Origin: Jeotgalibacillus sp. ET6
Lineage (GTDB): Bacteria; Bacillota; Bacilli; Bacillales; Jeotgalibacillaceae
Direction of reading: 5' to 3'
Length of the DNA stretch: 64,000 nucleotides
Assembly: GCF_029667115.1 (NCBI RefSeq)
Contig: NZ_JARUIU010000001.1
Location: 1 to 64,000, forward strand
Each line of letters opens with the position of its first letter. Within the stretch, counting starts at the first letter, position 1. Shown piece after piece: positions 37,956 through 51,030 of the stretch. The position numbers and the translations under genes were made by a program. The notes under the pieces were generated by a model. It was not told where the DNA came from. It saw nothing but the letters and a program-made list of their open reading frames with translations, and did not search any database.

Positions 37956-38756
37956 ATGGCGATACAATGGAATGAAGTGGATGAATTTGCCAAAAAATTA
38001 ATTTATGAAGCTGGCAGCACCATTAGAAAATCTTTCTCCAGCTCATTAAATATAGAAACAAAAAGTGATGCCAACGATTTAGTGACAAATATGGACAAAG
38101 AAATCGAACAGTATTTTGTTAAACAAGTACACCAGTTTGATTCCAGTCATAAGATAATAGGTGAAGAAGGCTATGGAGATACACTTTCTTCACTTGAAGG
38201 AGTCGTATGGATTGTAGATCCCATCGACGGAACCATGAATTTTGTTCATCAGCAAAGAAATTTCGCGATCTCGGTCGGGATTTATCATAACGGGACAGGG
38301 ATGCTGGGATACATATACGATGTAGTAGCAGACGAACTGTACCATGCGCACTCGGGAAAAGGGGCATATCTGAATGATACACCAATTCCCCCCTTAAAGC
38401 CTGCCAGACTGTCTGAAGCTATCCTGGCGATTAATGCAACGTGGGTAACACAGCATAGCAGGGTGCCTTACGAAGTTTTTGGAGCACTTGTCCACAAAGC
38501 CAGAGGAACAAGGTCTTATGGCTCAGCGGCTCTTGAGCTTGCTTATGTGGCATGCGGCAGGTTAGATGGATATTTAACGATGAGACTCTCACCCTGGGAC
38601 ATTGCCGGTGGGAAAATTATTATTGAAGAGGTAGGGGGAGTCGTTACAAATCTGTATAACCAGCCTCATACCCTGATAGAAAAAGATTCTTTATTTGCCG
38701 GAAATCCTTCTGTGCACGAAGAAATCTATACGGAGTACTTAAAAGGCAAACTCTAA
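37956..38756 (+). CDS. suhB: Inositol-1-monophosphatase family phosphatase (YktC/SuhB)
   Basis: A 266-residue metal-dependent phosphatase. Metal-binding Glu in GEEGYG (near 68-73), the core WIVDPIDGTMNF (near 86-97) and WDIAGGKIIIEEVGG (near 211-225) are intact. The substrate may be inositol phosphate or another sugar phosphate. GAAGGAGGG precedes the ATG. B. subtilis yktC occupies this position. A bidirectional terminator separates it from ylaF. Confidence 0.92.
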   Translation: MAIQWNEVDEFAKKLIYEAGSTIRKSFSSSLNIETKSDANDLVTNMDKEIEQYFVKQVHQFDSSHKIIGEEGYGDTLSSLEGVVWIVDPIDGTMNFVHQQRNFAISVGIYHNGTGMLGYIYDVVADELYHAHSGKGAYLNDTPIPPLKPARLSEAILAINATWVTQHSRVPYEVFGALVHKARGTRSYGSAALELAYVACGRLDGYLTMRLSPWDIAGGKIIIEEVGGVVTNLYNQPHTLIEKDSLFAGNPSVHEEIYTEYLKGKL

Positions 38757-38787
38757 AAAAGCACTGAGTATTTGCTCAGTGCTTTTC
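38756..38787. terminator. Bidirectional terminator between suhB and ylaF
   Basis: AAAAGCACTGAG and CTCAGTGCTTTT around TATTTG; T-runs on both strands. It overlaps the end of ylaF (TGA at 38776-38778). Confidence 0.85.
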
Positions 38788-38967
38788 CATTTCTAATTCT
38801 CTATGTTTTTTCTTTGTTTTAAAGCCCATTCCAAATACTGCTATTAAAGCTATAATGGATACAATGGCCCAGATTATGCTTCTTTCTCCAACTGCAATTC
38901 CTACCCCGGACATTGCAAGTACAGCAGCAAGTGCATATAGTACAAAGATTCCGTTCGTTTTTTTCAT
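38776..38967 (-). CDS. ylaF: Small membrane protein YlaF
   Basis: A 63-residue protein with two membrane helices (about 6-27 and 31-50) and a basic, polar C-terminus (KTKKKHREL). It matches YlaF (DUF5325) of Bacillus in size and in lying divergently beside typA. GGAGGCGCTGCAC precedes the ATG. The function is unknown. Confidence 0.82.
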   Translation of the reverse strand: MKKTNGIFVLYALAAVLAMSGVGIAVGERSIIWAIVSIIALIAVFGMGFKTKKKHRELEMEKH

Positions 38968-39076
38968 GTGCAGCGCCTCCCAACAATCATTTTACAGAAT
39001 TAATTTTTGTATTTCCACCTTATATGATATAATAGTACAGTTAATAAAGCTTGGAAAAGCATTCAGGAGTGAAATA

Positions 39077-40918
39077 ATGACAAAATTAAGACAAGATCTT
39101 AGAAATATTGCAATTATCGCTCACGTTGACCACGGTAAAACAACACTTGTGGACCAATTGTTAAAACAATCGGGGATCTTCCGTTCAAACGAACATGTAG
39201 AAGAGCGTGCAATGGATTCAAATGACCTGGAAAGAGAACGCGGTATTACCATTTTGGCTAAAAATACTGCGGTTCAATACAAAGATACACGCATCAATAT
39301 TCTAGATACACCTGGACATGCCGACTTTGGCGGTGAAGTTGAGCGTATCATGAAAATGGTGGACGGAGTTCTTTTAGTTGTAGATGCATATGAAGGCTGT
39401 ATGCCGCAAACCCGTTTTGTATTGAAAAAAGCACTTGAGCAAAATTTGACGCCTATCGTAGTTGTCAACAAAATTGACCGCGATGCAGCTCGTCCTGAAG
39501 GAGTAATTGATGAAGTATTAAACTTGTTCATCGAGCTTGATGCTAACGAAGATCAGCTTGAATTCCCTGTTGTTTATGCTTCCGCTATCAATGGAACGGC
39601 AAGCTTGAATCCTGAAAAGCAGGATGAAACAATGGAATCTCTGTATGAGTCTATTGTTGAGAATATTCCTGCTCCAGTCGATAACAGCGAAGACCCTTTG
39701 CAATTCCAGATTGCACTTCTTGATTACAATGATTATGTAGGACGTATCGGAATCGGACGTGTTTTCAGAGGGACAATGGAAGTGGGTCAGCAGGTTTCCT
39801 TAATGAAGCTTGATGGGAAAGTAAAGAACTTCAGAGTAACAAAGATTTTTGGTTTCTTTGGACTTAAGCGTGAAGAGATTCAAAAAGCGAATGCAGGTGA
39901 CTTAATTGCGGTTTCCGGAATGGAAGACATTAATGTTGGAGAGACGGTATGTCCGGTAGAGCATCAGGAAGCATTGCCGGTCCTGCGGATTGACGAACCA
40001 ACTCTTCAAATGACGTTTCTTGTAAATAACAGCCCGTTTGCCGGTCGTGAAGGTAAATATGTCACGTCAAGAAAGATCGAAGAGCGTCTTCGTGCGCAGC
40101 TTGAAACGGATGTCAGTCTTCGAGTTGAAAACACAGATTCTCCTGATGCTTGGGTAGTATCAGGCCGCGGAGAGCTTCACCTTTCTATTTTAATCGAGAA
40201 TATGAGACGTGAAGGGTTTGAACTGCAGGTTTCAAAACCGGAAGTTATTGTCCGTGATGTAGACGGAGTTCGGAGTGAGCCTGTTGAACGAGTTCAAATT
40301 GACATTCCAGAAGAATATGTTGGATCAGTTATAGAATCCATGGGTGAGCGTAAAGGCGAAATGCTCGATATGATCAACAATGGCAATGGACAGGTGCGCC
40401 TCGCATTTATGATCCCTGCACGTGGTCTTATCGGCTATACTACAGAATTTCTGACGCTTACACGCGGCTACGGAATTATCAATCACTCATTTGATTCCTA
40501 TCAGCCAATGCAGACCGGCCGAGTGGGCGGAAGACGTGAAGGCGTTCTTGTTTCTATGGATAAGGGTCAGGCTTCACAGTATGCCATCCTAGGTGTTGAA
40601 GACCGCGGTACCATTTTTGTTGAACCGGGTACTGATGTCTACGAGGGAATGATTGTTGGGCAGCATACACGTGACAACGATTTGACTGTTAACGTAACGA
40701 AAGTAAAAGCGGCAAATAATATTCGTTCTGCCAATAAAGAACAAACAACTACACTGAAAAAGCCGCGCATCATGACGCTTGAAGAATCTCTTGAGTATTT
40801 AAATGATGATGAGCTGTGTGAAATTACACCGGAGTCCATCAGACTTCGCAAGAAAATTCTTGATAAGAGTGAACGTGAACGTGCACAGAAAAAGAAAAAA
40901 ACAGCTGAAGTAAACTAA
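39077..40918 (+). CDS. typA: Translational GTPase TypA/BipA
   Basis: ATG 39077 follows CAGGAGTG; the frame is open upstream but unsupported. The 613-residue GTPase has G1 [12 protein letters not shown] (near 12-23), the effector EERGITI, G3 [15 protein letters not shown]4 NKID, then domains II and EF-G-like III/V and a basic C-terminus ([12 protein letters not shown]). It acts on the ribosome in assembly and stress translation. A TG-extended -10 TGATATAAT (39025-39033) with TTGTAT (39007-39012) upstream is a promoter. B. subtilis name ylaG. Confidence 0.96.
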   Translation: MTKLRQDLRNIAIIAHVDHGKTTLVDQLLKQSGIFRSNEHVEERAMDSNDLERERGITILAKNTAVQYKDTRINILDTPGHADFGGEVERIMKMVDGVLLVVDAYEGCMPQTRFVLKKALEQNLTPIVVVNKIDRDAARPEGVIDEVLNLFIELDANEDQLEFPVVYASAINGTASLNPEKQDETMESLYESIVENIPAPVDNSEDPLQFQIALLDYNDYVGRIGIGRVFRGTMEVGQQVSLMKLDGKVKNFRVTKIFGFFGLKREEIQKANAGDLIAVSGMEDINVGETVCPVEHQEALPVLRIDEPTLQMTFLVNNSPFAGREGKYVTSRKIEERLRAQLETDVSLRVENTDSPDAWVVSGRGELHLSILIENMRREGFELQVSKPEVIVRDVDGVRSEPVERVQIDIPEEYVGSVIESMGERKGEMLDMINNGNGQVRLAFMIPARGLIGYTTEFLTLTRGYGIINHSFDSYQPMQTGRVGGRREGVLVSMDKGQASQYAILGVEDRGTIFVEPGTDVYEGMIVGQHTRDNDLTVNVTKVKAANNIRSANKEQTTTLKKPRIMTLEESLEYLNDDELCEITPESIRLRKKILDKSERERAQKKKKTAEVN

Positions 40919-40941
40919 TACACTGACAGGAGTGATTTTGC

Positions 40942-41253
40942 ATGGTGAATGTGGAAGACAGATTATCTTTCTTTCCTGCTTTGTACCGTGTAGATGTCAA
41001 TCCAGAAATGGGCATGTGGTTTCTTTATTTCACTATTATTGCTCTTTCGATTTTAGTTTATAAACTGGGTTTTGCTAAAAAGCTTCCCTTATTAAAATCA
41101 GCTGTGATTTACATCTTCTTAATCCTTGGATGTACGGTTTTAACGTTCCTGGCCATTTTTCTTCCCATTACAGAAGGGTTGATTATCGCGGCTCTGATCC
41201 TGATTATCTATAAAATCCGTTTGCGCAGAGAACAGGCAAAAGGAACCATTTAA
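40942..41253 (+). CDS. ylaH: Membrane protein YlaH
   Basis: A 103-residue protein with three membrane helices (about 27-46, 52-73 and 76-92) after an N-terminal extracytoplasmic-type stretch, ending in a basic tail RLRREQAKG. It matches YlaH (105 residues) by position after typA. GACAGGAGTG precedes the ATG. The function is unknown. Confidence 0.85.
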   Translation: MVNVEDRLSFFPALYRVDVNPEMGMWFLYFTIIALSILVYKLGFAKKLPLLKSAVIYIFLILGCTVLTFLAIFLPITEGLIIAALILIIYKIRLRREQAKGTI

Positions 41254-41284
41254 CAGGTCAGAGACAGGGTGTTATTACAAAATT

Positions 41285-41332
41285 AAAAAAGAATGTCTGC
41301 ATGATTTTATACATGCGGACATTCTTTTTTTG
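41285..41332 (+). terminator. Intrinsic terminator after ylaH
   Basis: AAAAAAGAATGTCTGCATG and CATGCGGACATTCTTTTTT pair over 19 bases (one T-G) with an 8-base loop. It marks the left border of the inserted ilv-leu block. Confidence 0.92.
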
Positions 41333-41748
41333 TAGAGTTTTTCGTTTTCACTGCTCACCCTTAGTTGGTCATTATGCAGGAAGTGAGCAGGAGGAAGCAG
41401 GAACATGTAAAGTAAATTCCAGCCGGTTAAATTTGTTCTGCCAGCAAAGGGAAATATCTGCTTATTACCAAATGCGAATTATTCCTTTTCGTTAAGCCAC
41501 CTTCGTTTTTCTCCCAATTCCTCTTTTTTTGTTCTCACACAGCTGCGGAAGATAAATAAATTTTTCAATTTTATAAACGTTGATTTACCGGATATGTAAA
41601 CGCATACAATTTAATTAAATATTCAAATTTATCTAATAATTCAACTTTTTCAGGTTGACGCCTTGTTTTATCCGAGTTATGATTGTCAACAATTCAAGTA
41701 CATCACCTTATACAACACGTAATAAGGTCACGGGGAAGGAGTGATTAG
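41333..41748 (+). promoter_or_regulatory. ilvE upstream region with sigma-A promoter
   Basis: TTGACG (41655-41660), exactly 17 bases, TATGAT (41678-41683): a strong promoter ~65 bases before ilvE. The rest is AT-rich, with no ORF that has a ribosome binding site. No CodY box of acceptable quality was found (the best, near 41620, has about nine of 15 matches), so CodY control is not shown. Confidence 0.7.
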
Positions 41749-42648
41749 GTGAGTGAACAATTGATCTTTTTAAATGGCGAATATGTAACAAAAGAAAATG
41801 CAAAAGTATCTGTTTATGATCATGGTTTTTTATACGGAGATGGGGTGTTCGAGGGCATTCGTTCTTATAATGATAACGTCTTCCGCTTAGATGAACATTT
41901 GGTCCGATTATATGATTCAGCCAAATCGATTTTACTCGAGATCCCTTATACGAAAGAGGAAATGACGGAAATTGTTCTTCAAACTTTACGAAAGAATAAT
42001 TTATCAAATGCCTATATTAGATTAGTTGTTTCAAGAGGGATAGGAAATCTCGGTTTAGATCCTTTTTCCTGCAAGGTTCCTAACGTAATTGTTATTGCCG
42101 AATCCCTGTCACTGTTTCCCAAGGAGCTGTACGACAGCGGGATCGAAATAGTCACAGTAGCCAGCAGGAGAAATCGCTCCGATGTTCTGAGTCCTAAAGT
42201 GAAATCACTGAATTATTTGAATAATATCTTAGTAAAAATCGAAGCTGGGCTTGCTGGAGTTCCTGAAGCACTAATGTTAAATGATCAGGGCTATGTTGCA
42301 GAAGGTTCGGCAGATAATATATTTATAATACGCGATAAGAAAATTTTGACACCGCCTGGCTATGTTGGCGCTCTGGAAGGGATTACCCGAAATGCGATTA
42401 TCGAAATGGCAAGAGAAAAAGGATACACCATGGAGGAAGCAGTATTTACCAGACATGATGTCTATGTAGCAGATGAGGTATTCCTGACCGGAACGGCAGC
42501 TGAGGTCATTGCAGTGGTTAAAGTTGATGGCAGATCCATTGGAGAAGGCGTCCCGGGTAAAATCACAAATGAATTGCTTCAAAGCTTTAGAGATCTCGTC
42601 GTAAAAGACGGGGTTAAAGTTCATAACTCGGAATTAAATGCAGGATAA
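41749..42648 (+). CDS. ilvE: Branched-chain amino acid aminotransferase
   Basis: A 299-residue class-IV PLP aminotransferase: YDHGFLYGDGVFEGIRSYN near the start, the PLP lysine in SPKVKSLNYLNNILVK (near 145-160), and TGTAAEVIAVVKVDGR near the end. It transaminates isoleucine, valine and leucine. It is of the short (~300 residue) type rather than the ~360-residue YbgE/YwaA type of B. subtilis. GTG start after GGAAGGAG. It is the first gene of the block, before the T-box. Confidence 0.93.
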   Translation: MSEQLIFLNGEYVTKENAKVSVYDHGFLYGDGVFEGIRSYNDNVFRLDEHLVRLYDSAKSILLEIPYTKEEMTEIVLQTLRKNNLSNAYIRLVVSRGIGNLGLDPFSCKVPNVIVIAESLSLFPKELYDSGIEIVTVASRRNRSDVLSPKVKSLNYLNNILVKIEAGLAGVPEALMLNDQGYVAEGSADNIFIIRDKKILTPPGYVGALEGITRNAIIEMAREKGYTMEEAVFTRHDVYVADEVFLTGTAAEVIAVVKVDGRSIGEGVPGKITNELLQSFRDLVVKDGVKVHNSELNAG

Positions 42649-42689
42649 CATAAATACGTTAATACGTTCATAGGTTAAAGTGAAAATGG

Positions 42690-42975
42690 TTAAATCATTG
42701 ATGAGGCAAAAGTTAACAGCATCTGCAATCACAGAGAGCCGGTCACGCTGGAAGCCGGTATTGCTGCTGTTGACGACATCCCCTCGGAGTGGAGCACTGA
42801 ACGTCATCTCTAGTAGGTGTCTCCCGGACATACCGTGTATGTTCGTTATCAATGAACAGAGATTCTGTTCAAGAGGCAGCAAGCGCTGCGAAATAGGGTG
42901 GTACCATGAAAAGTCTTTTCATCCCTATACAAAAGGCATTCTTTTTGTATGGGCTGAAAAAGGCTTTTTCTTTTG
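42690..42975 (+). ncRNA. T-box riboswitch leader of ilvBHC-leuABCD-ilvA
   Basis: The T-box core AGGGTGGTACC (42895-42905) lies in an antiterminator formed by ATAGGG...CCCTAT around ATGAAAAG/CTTTTCAT (to about 42927). The competing terminator pairs CCCTATACAAAA (42923-42934) with TTTTGTATGGG (42943-42953), followed by T-rich sequence. Stem I arms GTTAACAGCA (42712-42721) and TGCTGTTGAC are clear, and GAGAGCCGG/GGAAGCCGG mark its apical region. The specifier codon is uncertain: CTC (Leu, 42783-42785) or ATC (Ile, 42778-42780). TGGT matches tRNAs ending ACCA. Confidence 0.92.
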
Positions 42976-43028
42976 TTCAACGCCATTTTGTCCATACGTC
43001 ACTGAATTTAATAAAGGAGGCGCTAAAA

Positions 43029-44774
43029 ATGAGCGTAAATGTAAATTTAAAGCAGGAAGAAGCACAGTCCATAGGTGGGGAACTTCCAAAAGCCACACTT
43101 CAAGGATCAGATGTTTTTATTCAATCTCTTCAAAATGAAGGGGTGGAAATGATTTTCGGATATCCGGGAGGCGCGGTTCTTCCCATCTATGATGCCCTTT
43201 ATAAAAATCCAATTCCTCATATCCTTGCAAGACACGAACAGGGTGCCATTCATGCAGCTGAAGGGTACTCAAGAGTATCAGGAAAGACAGGTGTAGTCAT
43301 TGCTACTTCCGGACCGGGAGCTACAAACCTGGTTACAGGCATAGCGGATGCGATGATGGACTCGCTTCCTCTGGTTGTATTTACCGGACAGGTGGCAAGT
43401 GCCGTAATTGGAACAGATGCATTCCAGGAAGCAGACATTGTCGGGATCACACAGCCAATCACGAAACATAATTACCAGGTGAAAAGAGTGGAAGATCTGC
43501 CAAGAATCATTCATGAAGCTTTTCATATCGCTTCTACAGGAAGACCAGGTCCCGTTTTAGTGGACATTCCTAAGGACATATCGAATGCTGTTTTTACATC
43601 AGCTGAAATCAAAGCAACTGAATTAAATTTGCCTGGTTACCAGCCGACGACATCACCAAATTTTCTTCAGATTCAAAAAGTCGCCCAAGCTTTGCAAAAG
43701 GCGCAAAAGCCATTGATTTTAGCTGGAGCAGGTGTCCTTCACGGCAAAGCTTCAGAGGAATTTGTGAAATTTGTTGAGAAAACAGGAGTTCCCGTAACTA
43801 ACACACTTCTGGGTCTCGGATGCATCCCTGGAGATCATCCTCAATTCCTTGGTATGGCAGGCATGCATGGCACATTTACAGCGAATATGGCAATATGCGA
43901 AACGGATCTGTTGATTAATATCGGAGCCAGATTCGATGACCGTCTGACAGGAAATCTCGAACATTTTGCGCCAAATGCCCAAGTGGTTCATATTGATATT
44001 GACCCTGCTGAAATTGGAAAAAACGTTGAAACGGATATTCCAATTGTAGCAGATGCAAAAGAAGCGCTGCATTCACTGCTGAAACTTGAAATCAATAAGC
44101 TCTCCATCGAACCATGGATGGCTGGTTTAATGAAGTCAAAAGCTGAGTATCCGCTTGTCTACTCCAATGCTTCAAAAAAAATGCTGCCGCAGGAAGTTAT
44201 TGAATTGGTGCATAAGCATACCAATGGAGACGCAATTGTAACAACGGATGTCGGCCAGCATCAGATGTGGGCCGCTCAATTCTACCGTTTTAATCATCCG
44301 GACCACTGGGTTACTTCAGGCGGACTGGGAACGATGGGATTTGGATTTCCGGCTGCAATAGGAGCCCAAATTGCAAAGCCGCAAGGAACCGTCGTATCAT
44401 TCACCGGAGACGGAGGCTTCCAAATGACGCTGCAGGAACTGTCTCTGCTTCAGGAAAGCCAGCTGCCTGTGAAAGTCATCATCTTAAATAATCAATGTCT
44501 AGGTATGGTGCGCCAATGGCAGGAAACCTTTTACGATAAGCGGTACTCTGAGTCGCTGATGCCTTCACAGCCTGATTTTGTCAAGCTGGCAGAAGCATAT
44601 GATATTGAAGGGTACAAGGTCGATAACTATCACGATGCAGACGAGCTTTTTAAAAAAGTTTTCTCATCAAATAAACCTGCTTTGATCGACTGCAGAGTGG
44701 AGCAAATGGAAAATGTTTATCCGATGGTAGCTCCCGGCAAAGGGCTTCATGAAATGATAGGGGTGAAAGGATGA
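43029..44774 (+). CDS. ilvB: Acetolactate synthase large subunit
   Basis: ATG 43029 follows AAAGGAGGCG; the frame extends upstream only through the T-box terminator. The 581-residue thiamine diphosphate enzyme has [16 protein letters not shown] near 40, the catalytic Glu region [16 protein letters not shown], and the cofactor motif GDGGFQM...[12 protein letters not shown] near 470-500. It condenses pyruvate to acetolactate (valine, leucine) or with 2-oxobutyrate (isoleucine). It is first after the T-box. Confidence 0.96.
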   Translation: MSVNVNLKQEEAQSIGGELPKATLQGSDVFIQSLQNEGVEMIFGYPGGAVLPIYDALYKNPIPHILARHEQGAIHAAEGYSRVSGKTGVVIATSGPGATNLVTGIADAMMDSLPLVVFTGQVASAVIGTDAFQEADIVGITQPITKHNYQVKRVEDLPRIIHEAFHIASTGRPGPVLVDIPKDISNAVFTSAEIKATELNLPGYQPTTSPNFLQIQKVAQALQKAQKPLILAGAGVLHGKASEEFVKFVEKTGVPVTNTLLGLGCIPGDHPQFLGMAGMHGTFTANMAICETDLLINIGARFDDRLTGNLEHFAPNAQVVHIDIDPAEIGKNVETDIPIVADAKEALHSLLKLEINKLSIEPWMAGLMKSKAEYPLVYSNASKKMLPQEVIELVHKHTNGDAIVTTDVGQHQMWAAQFYRFNHPDHWVTSGGLGTMGFGFPAAIGAQIAKPQGTVVSFTGDGGFQMTLQELSLLQESQLPVKVIILNNQCLGMVRQWQETFYDKRYSESLMPSQPDFVKLAEAYDIEGYKVDNYHDADELFKKVFSSNKPALIDCRVEQMENVYPMVAPGKGLHEMIGVKG

Positions 44775-45283
44775 AACGTGTAATCACAACAACCGTGATC
44801 AATCAAAGTGGTGTATTAAACAGAGTAACCGGACTTTTAATGAAGCGTCAGTTTAATATTGAAAGTATTACTGTCGGTCATACAGAAAAAGCCGGGATTT
44901 CTAAAATGACATTTGTTGTTCATGTAGAAGACCAGCGCAAGCTCGAACAGCTTCTCAAGCAATTGCAAAAGCAGATCGATGTCCTGAAGGTCAATGACAT
45001 CACAGACAAAGCAATTGTAACAAGAGAGCTTGCGCTGATTAAAGTACTTTCACCACCTGGAGTCAGAAGTGAAATCAACAGTATTATTGAACCGTTCAGG
45101 GCTACAGTGATTGATATGAGCAAGAATGTCATTACTGTGCAAGTAACAGGCGATCCAGGAAAAATAGAAGCATTTATTGATTTATTACAACCATATGGAA
45201 TTAAGGAACTTACACGAACAGGGGCAACAGCTTTTGTAAGGGAAACGCAAAAAGCCCCAGCTCAGCAGCTGTCAATCTTATAA
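44771..45283 (+). CDS. ilvH: Acetolactate synthase small (regulatory) subunit
   Basis: A 170-residue protein with an N-terminal ACT domain ([25 protein letters not shown], 2-26) for valine feedback and a C-terminal domain. It overlaps ilvB by four bases (ATGA), typical of coupled subunits. AGGGGTGAAAGG is its ribosome binding site inside ilvB. Confidence 0.95.
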   Translation: MKRVITTTVINQSGVLNRVTGLLMKRQFNIESITVGHTEKAGISKMTFVVHVEDQRKLEQLLKQLQKQIDVLKVNDITDKAIVTRELALIKVLSPPGVRSEINSIIEPFRATVIDMSKNVITVQVTGDPGKIEAFIDLLQPYGIKELTRTGATAFVRETQKAPAQQLSIL

Positions 45284-45294
45284 ACCACTATTAG

Positions 45295-47866
<2,572 letters not shown>

Positions 47867-47886
47867 ATTCCGGAGGAGGAATCATC

Positions 47887-48987
47887 ATGAATAAAACAAT
47901 CGCCGTGCTTCATGGAGATGGAGTGGGAAAAGAAGTTACTAAATCTGCTGTAAAAGTTTTAGCATCAATCGGCAAAAGGTTTGATCACTCCTTTAGAATT
48001 CAATCTGCTTTGATTGGCGGAGAGGCGATCGATCACACAGGAGAGCCGCTGCCCAAAGAAACGCTGGACGTTTGTGAAAAAAGCGACGCGATCCTGCTTG
48101 GAGCTGTAGGCGGACCTAAATGGGACAATCAACCATCCGCTTTGCGGCCGGAAAAAGGGCTGCTTGCTATTCGAAAGCATTTCGGTCTTTTTGCTAATCT
48201 CCGCCCGGTAAAAGCGGTACCTGATATGATGGATGCTTCTCCATTAAAAGAGCATTTGGTAAAAGAAGTAGATATGATGATTGTCAGAGAACTTACAGGC
48301 GGATTGTATTTTGGAGAGCCTAAGAGAAAAACTGCAAATGGAGCAGTGGATACACTAACGTATTCCAAGAGTGAAATCGAACGGATTGTTGAAAAAGCCT
48401 TTGAACTTGCAAGAGTCAGAAAAGGAAAAGTCACATCTGTAGATAAAGCGAATGTTTTGGAATCAAGCAAGCTTTGGAGAGAAGTAGTGGAAGAGAAAAA
48501 ATCGTATTATCCCGATGTAGAACTGGAGCATATTCTGGTGGATGCCGCCGCTATGAAATTGATTACGCAGCCTTCTTCCTTTGATGTGATTGTCACAGAA
48601 AACTTGTTTGGAGATATCTTAAGTGATGAAGCCTCTGTTATTACAGGGTCACTGGGGATGCTTCCTTCTGCAAGCATTAGAGGAGACGGCTTTGGTTTAT
48701 ATGAACCTGTTCACGGGTCAGCACCTGATATTGCGGGGCTTAATATTGCGAATCCTTCGGCGGCAATATTGTCTGCGGCCATGATGCTTAAGTACTCATT
48801 TGGTCTTGTAAAAGAAGCAGCTGCAGTTGAAGAGGCTGTATATAGTGTCTACAAAGATGGGTATTGCACAACGGATGTCCAAAAAACGGGACACAGAGTT
48901 CTTTCAACCAGTGCCTTTACAGAAAAGGTAATTGAAGAGCTTGAAAGAGAATTTGTTTCTGATCATATTATGTCTGCTTACGTCTAA
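47887..48987 (+). CDS. leuB: 3-isopropylmalate dehydrogenase
   Basis: A 366-residue NAD-dependent decarboxylating dehydrogenase. [10 protein letters not shown] near 8-17 (commonly GDGIG), [13 protein letters not shown] near 134-146, [19 protein letters not shown] near 247, and [12 protein letters not shown] near 275 are diagnostic. GGAGGAG precedes the ATG. It is 20 bases after leuA. Confidence 0.96.
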   Translation: MNKTIAVLHGDGVGKEVTKSAVKVLASIGKRFDHSFRIQSALIGGEAIDHTGEPLPKETLDVCEKSDAILLGAVGGPKWDNQPSALRPEKGLLAIRKHFGLFANLRPVKAVPDMMDASPLKEHLVKEVDMMIVRELTGGLYFGEPKRKTANGAVDTLTYSKSEIERIVEKAFELARVRKGKVTSVDKANVLESSKLWREVVEEKKSYYPDVELEHILVDAAAMKLITQPSSFDVIVTENLFGDILSDEASVITGSLGMLPSASIRGDGFGLYEPVHGSAPDIAGLNIANPSAAILSAAMMLKYSFGLVKEAAAVEEAVYSVYKDGYCTTDVQKTGHRVLSTSAFTEKVIEELEREFVSDHIMSAYV

Positions 48988-49004
48988 TAAAGGGAGGAGC
49001 TACC

Positions 49005-50414
49005 ATGCCAAAGACGATTATAGAAAAAGTCTGGAATGATCATATTGTGTATGAAGAAAAAGGCAAACCTGATTTGCTATACATTGATCTACACCTTTTA
49101 CACGAAGTAACTTCTCCTCAAGCGTTTGAAGGTCTGAGATTAAACAATAGAAAAGTAAGAAGACCGGAATTGAGCTTTGCGACAATGGATCATAATGTTC
49201 CTACTAAAAACAGATCCAATATTACCGATCCCGTTTCAAGAAAACAGATCAGCACGCTGGCGCAAAATTGTCAGGAGTTTGGTGTTCCGCTGGCTCATAT
49301 GGATCACCCGGATCAAGGGATTGTCCATGTGATCGGACCGGACCTCGGTTTGACTCAGCCTGGAAAAACAATCGTTTGCGGGGATAGCCATACGTCAACA
49401 CATGGTGCTTTTGGAGCGCTGGCTTTCGGCATCGGGACTAGTGAAGTGGAGCATGTATTGTCTACTCAAACACTATGGCAGTCGAAGCCTAAAACAATGG
49501 AGATAAAAATAATAGGGGAACTTGGCTTTGGTGTCACCGCTAAGGATGTCATCCTGGCGATCATTGCTAAATTCGGAGTAGATATCGGTACAGGACATAT
49601 TGTTGAATATACCGGTGAAGCAGTCAGGAACTTTTCAATGGAAGAACGCATGACAATCTGCAACATGTCGATTGAGGCAGGAGCGAGAGCAGGCTTAATC
49701 AGTCCGGATGAAAAAACAGTAGACTATCTGAAAGGCCGGGCTCACGTGCCGGATGGAAAAGCGTTTGAAGCACTTAAAAGAAAGTGGCTGAGCTACGCTA
49801 CAGATGATGGGGCTGGCTATGATAAGACTCTGGAGATTCATTCAGAAGAGATCGAACCATTTGTAACGTGGGGGACTAACCCTTCAATGGGTTCAGGCAT
49901 TTCTTCTTCAGTCCCCTATGCTTCAGATTACGCTGTTCAATCCGATCGTGAAGAACTGAGACAGGCTTTAACGTATATGGATCTTGAAGAAGGCACTCCT
50001 CTTTCATCAATTGAAATTCAGCATGTTTTTATAGGGTCCTGCACGAATTCAAGATTAAGCGATTTGAGGGAAGCGGCAGAGGTAGTGAAAGGAAAATCAG
50101 TTCATCCCGCAGTTACAGCTATTGTCGTGCCGGGTTCGTTTTCAGTAAAGCTTCAGGCTGAAAAAGAGGGATTGAATAAAATATTCGAAGAGGCTGGTTT
50201 TCAATGGAGAGAATCGGGGTGCAGCATGTGTCTTGCGATGAATGACGATGTTGTACCGCCGGGTGAAAGATGCGCCTCAACCTCCAATCGTAATTTTGAA
50301 GGCAGGCAGGGAGCGGGTGCAAGAACACATCTGGTCAGTCCTGTAATGGCTGCTGCAGCTGCAATAAAAGGACATTTTGTAGATGTCCGTAATATGCTGA
50401 GTGTTCATGCATAG
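49005..50414 (+). CDS. leuC: 3-isopropylmalate dehydratase large subunit
   Basis: A 469-residue aconitase-family subunit. FeS cysteines are in [13 protein letters not shown] (near 344-356) and in [10 protein letters not shown] (near 405-414); [23 protein letters not shown] near 124 is the substrate-binding signature. It isomerises 2- to 3-isopropylmalate together with LeuD. AAGGGAGGAG precedes the ATG. Confidence 0.96.
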   Translation: MPKTIIEKVWNDHIVYEEKGKPDLLYIDLHLLHEVTSPQAFEGLRLNNRKVRRPELSFATMDHNVPTKNRSNITDPVSRKQISTLAQNCQEFGVPLAHMDHPDQGIVHVIGPDLGLTQPGKTIVCGDSHTSTHGAFGALAFGIGTSEVEHVLSTQTLWQSKPKTMEIKIIGELGFGVTAKDVILAIIAKFGVDIGTGHIVEYTGEAVRNFSMEERMTICNMSIEAGARAGLISPDEKTVDYLKGRAHVPDGKAFEALKRKWLSYATDDGAGYDKTLEIHSEEIEPFVTWGTNPSMGSGISSSVPYASDYAVQSDREELRQALTYMDLEEGTPLSSIEIQHVFIGSCTNSRLSDLREAAEVVKGKSVHPAVTAIVVPGSFSVKLQAEKEGLNKIFEEAGFQWRESGCSMCLAMNDDVVPPGERCASTSNRNFEGRQGAGARTHLVSPVMAAAAAIKGHFVDVRNMLSVHA

Positions 50415-50428
50415 AATGGAGGGGGAAA

Positions 50429-51013
50429 ATGAAACCGATCAATCAGTTAACGAGTATCGTGACACCACTTGACCGGGTGAATGTGGATACGGATCAGATT
50501 ATTCCTAAACAATTTTTAAAACGAATCGAACGAACCGGTTTTGGCAACTATCTGTTTTATGGCTGGAGATTTCAGGAGGACGGAACACCAAATCCCTCTT
50601 TTATATTAAATAACCCACTCTACGAAGGATCTGAAGTATTAGTGGCAAGTCATAATTTTGGCTGCGGTTCTTCAAGAGAACATGCTCCATGGGCTCTGCT
50701 GGATTATGGGTTTAAAGTGATCATAGCCCCAAGCTTTGCTGATATTTTTTATAACAATTGCGTAAAAAACGGGATTCTTGCCATCAGGCTGAACGAAGAG
50801 AATGTAAACCATTTGATCAAGCAAAGTACAGAACATCAAAAAAAGATTTTTATAAATTTAAAAGAACAATTCGTTCAATATGAAGCAGAAGAAAAATTCA
50901 CCTTTGACATTGACCCTTACTGGAAAGAAATGCTTTTAAACGGCTGGGATGAAATAGCACTGACTTTTCAATTTGAAGATCAGATCGCAGCATTTGAAAA
51001 AAAACATGCTTAA
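50429..51013 (+). CDS. leuD: 3-isopropylmalate dehydratase small subunit
   Basis: A 194-residue swivelling domain subunit. VDTDQIIPKQFLKRI near 20-34, NFGCGSSREHAPWALLDYG near 71-89 and APSFADIFYNNCVKNGIL near 97 are characteristic. ATGGAGGGGG precedes the ATG. It ends the leuABCD group; ilvA follows 17 bases later. Confidence 0.95.
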   Translation: MKPINQLTSIVTPLDRVNVDTDQIIPKQFLKRIERTGFGNYLFYGWRFQEDGTPNPSFILNNPLYEGSEVLVASHNFGCGSSREHAPWALLDYGFKVIIAPSFADIFYNNCVKNGILAIRLNEENVNHLIKQSTEHQKKIFINLKEQFVQYEAEEKFTFDIDPYWKEMLLNGWDEIALTFQFEDQIAAFEKKHA

Positions 51014-51030
51014 AACGAGAGGATGATCCA

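Noticed and set aside
41301-41495. 64-codon frame in the ilvE upstream region
   Set aside because: Starts inside the ylaH terminator hairpin and has no ribosome binding site; Cys/Phe/Arg-rich composition looks random.
41560-41645. CodY box upstream of ilvE
   Set aside because: The best match to AATTTTCWGAAAATT has about nine of 15 positions, within chance for such AT-rich DNA.
42680-43138. 152-codon frame over the T-box leader
   Set aside because: It reads through the T-box structure and into ilvB in another frame; the RNA element explains the sequence.
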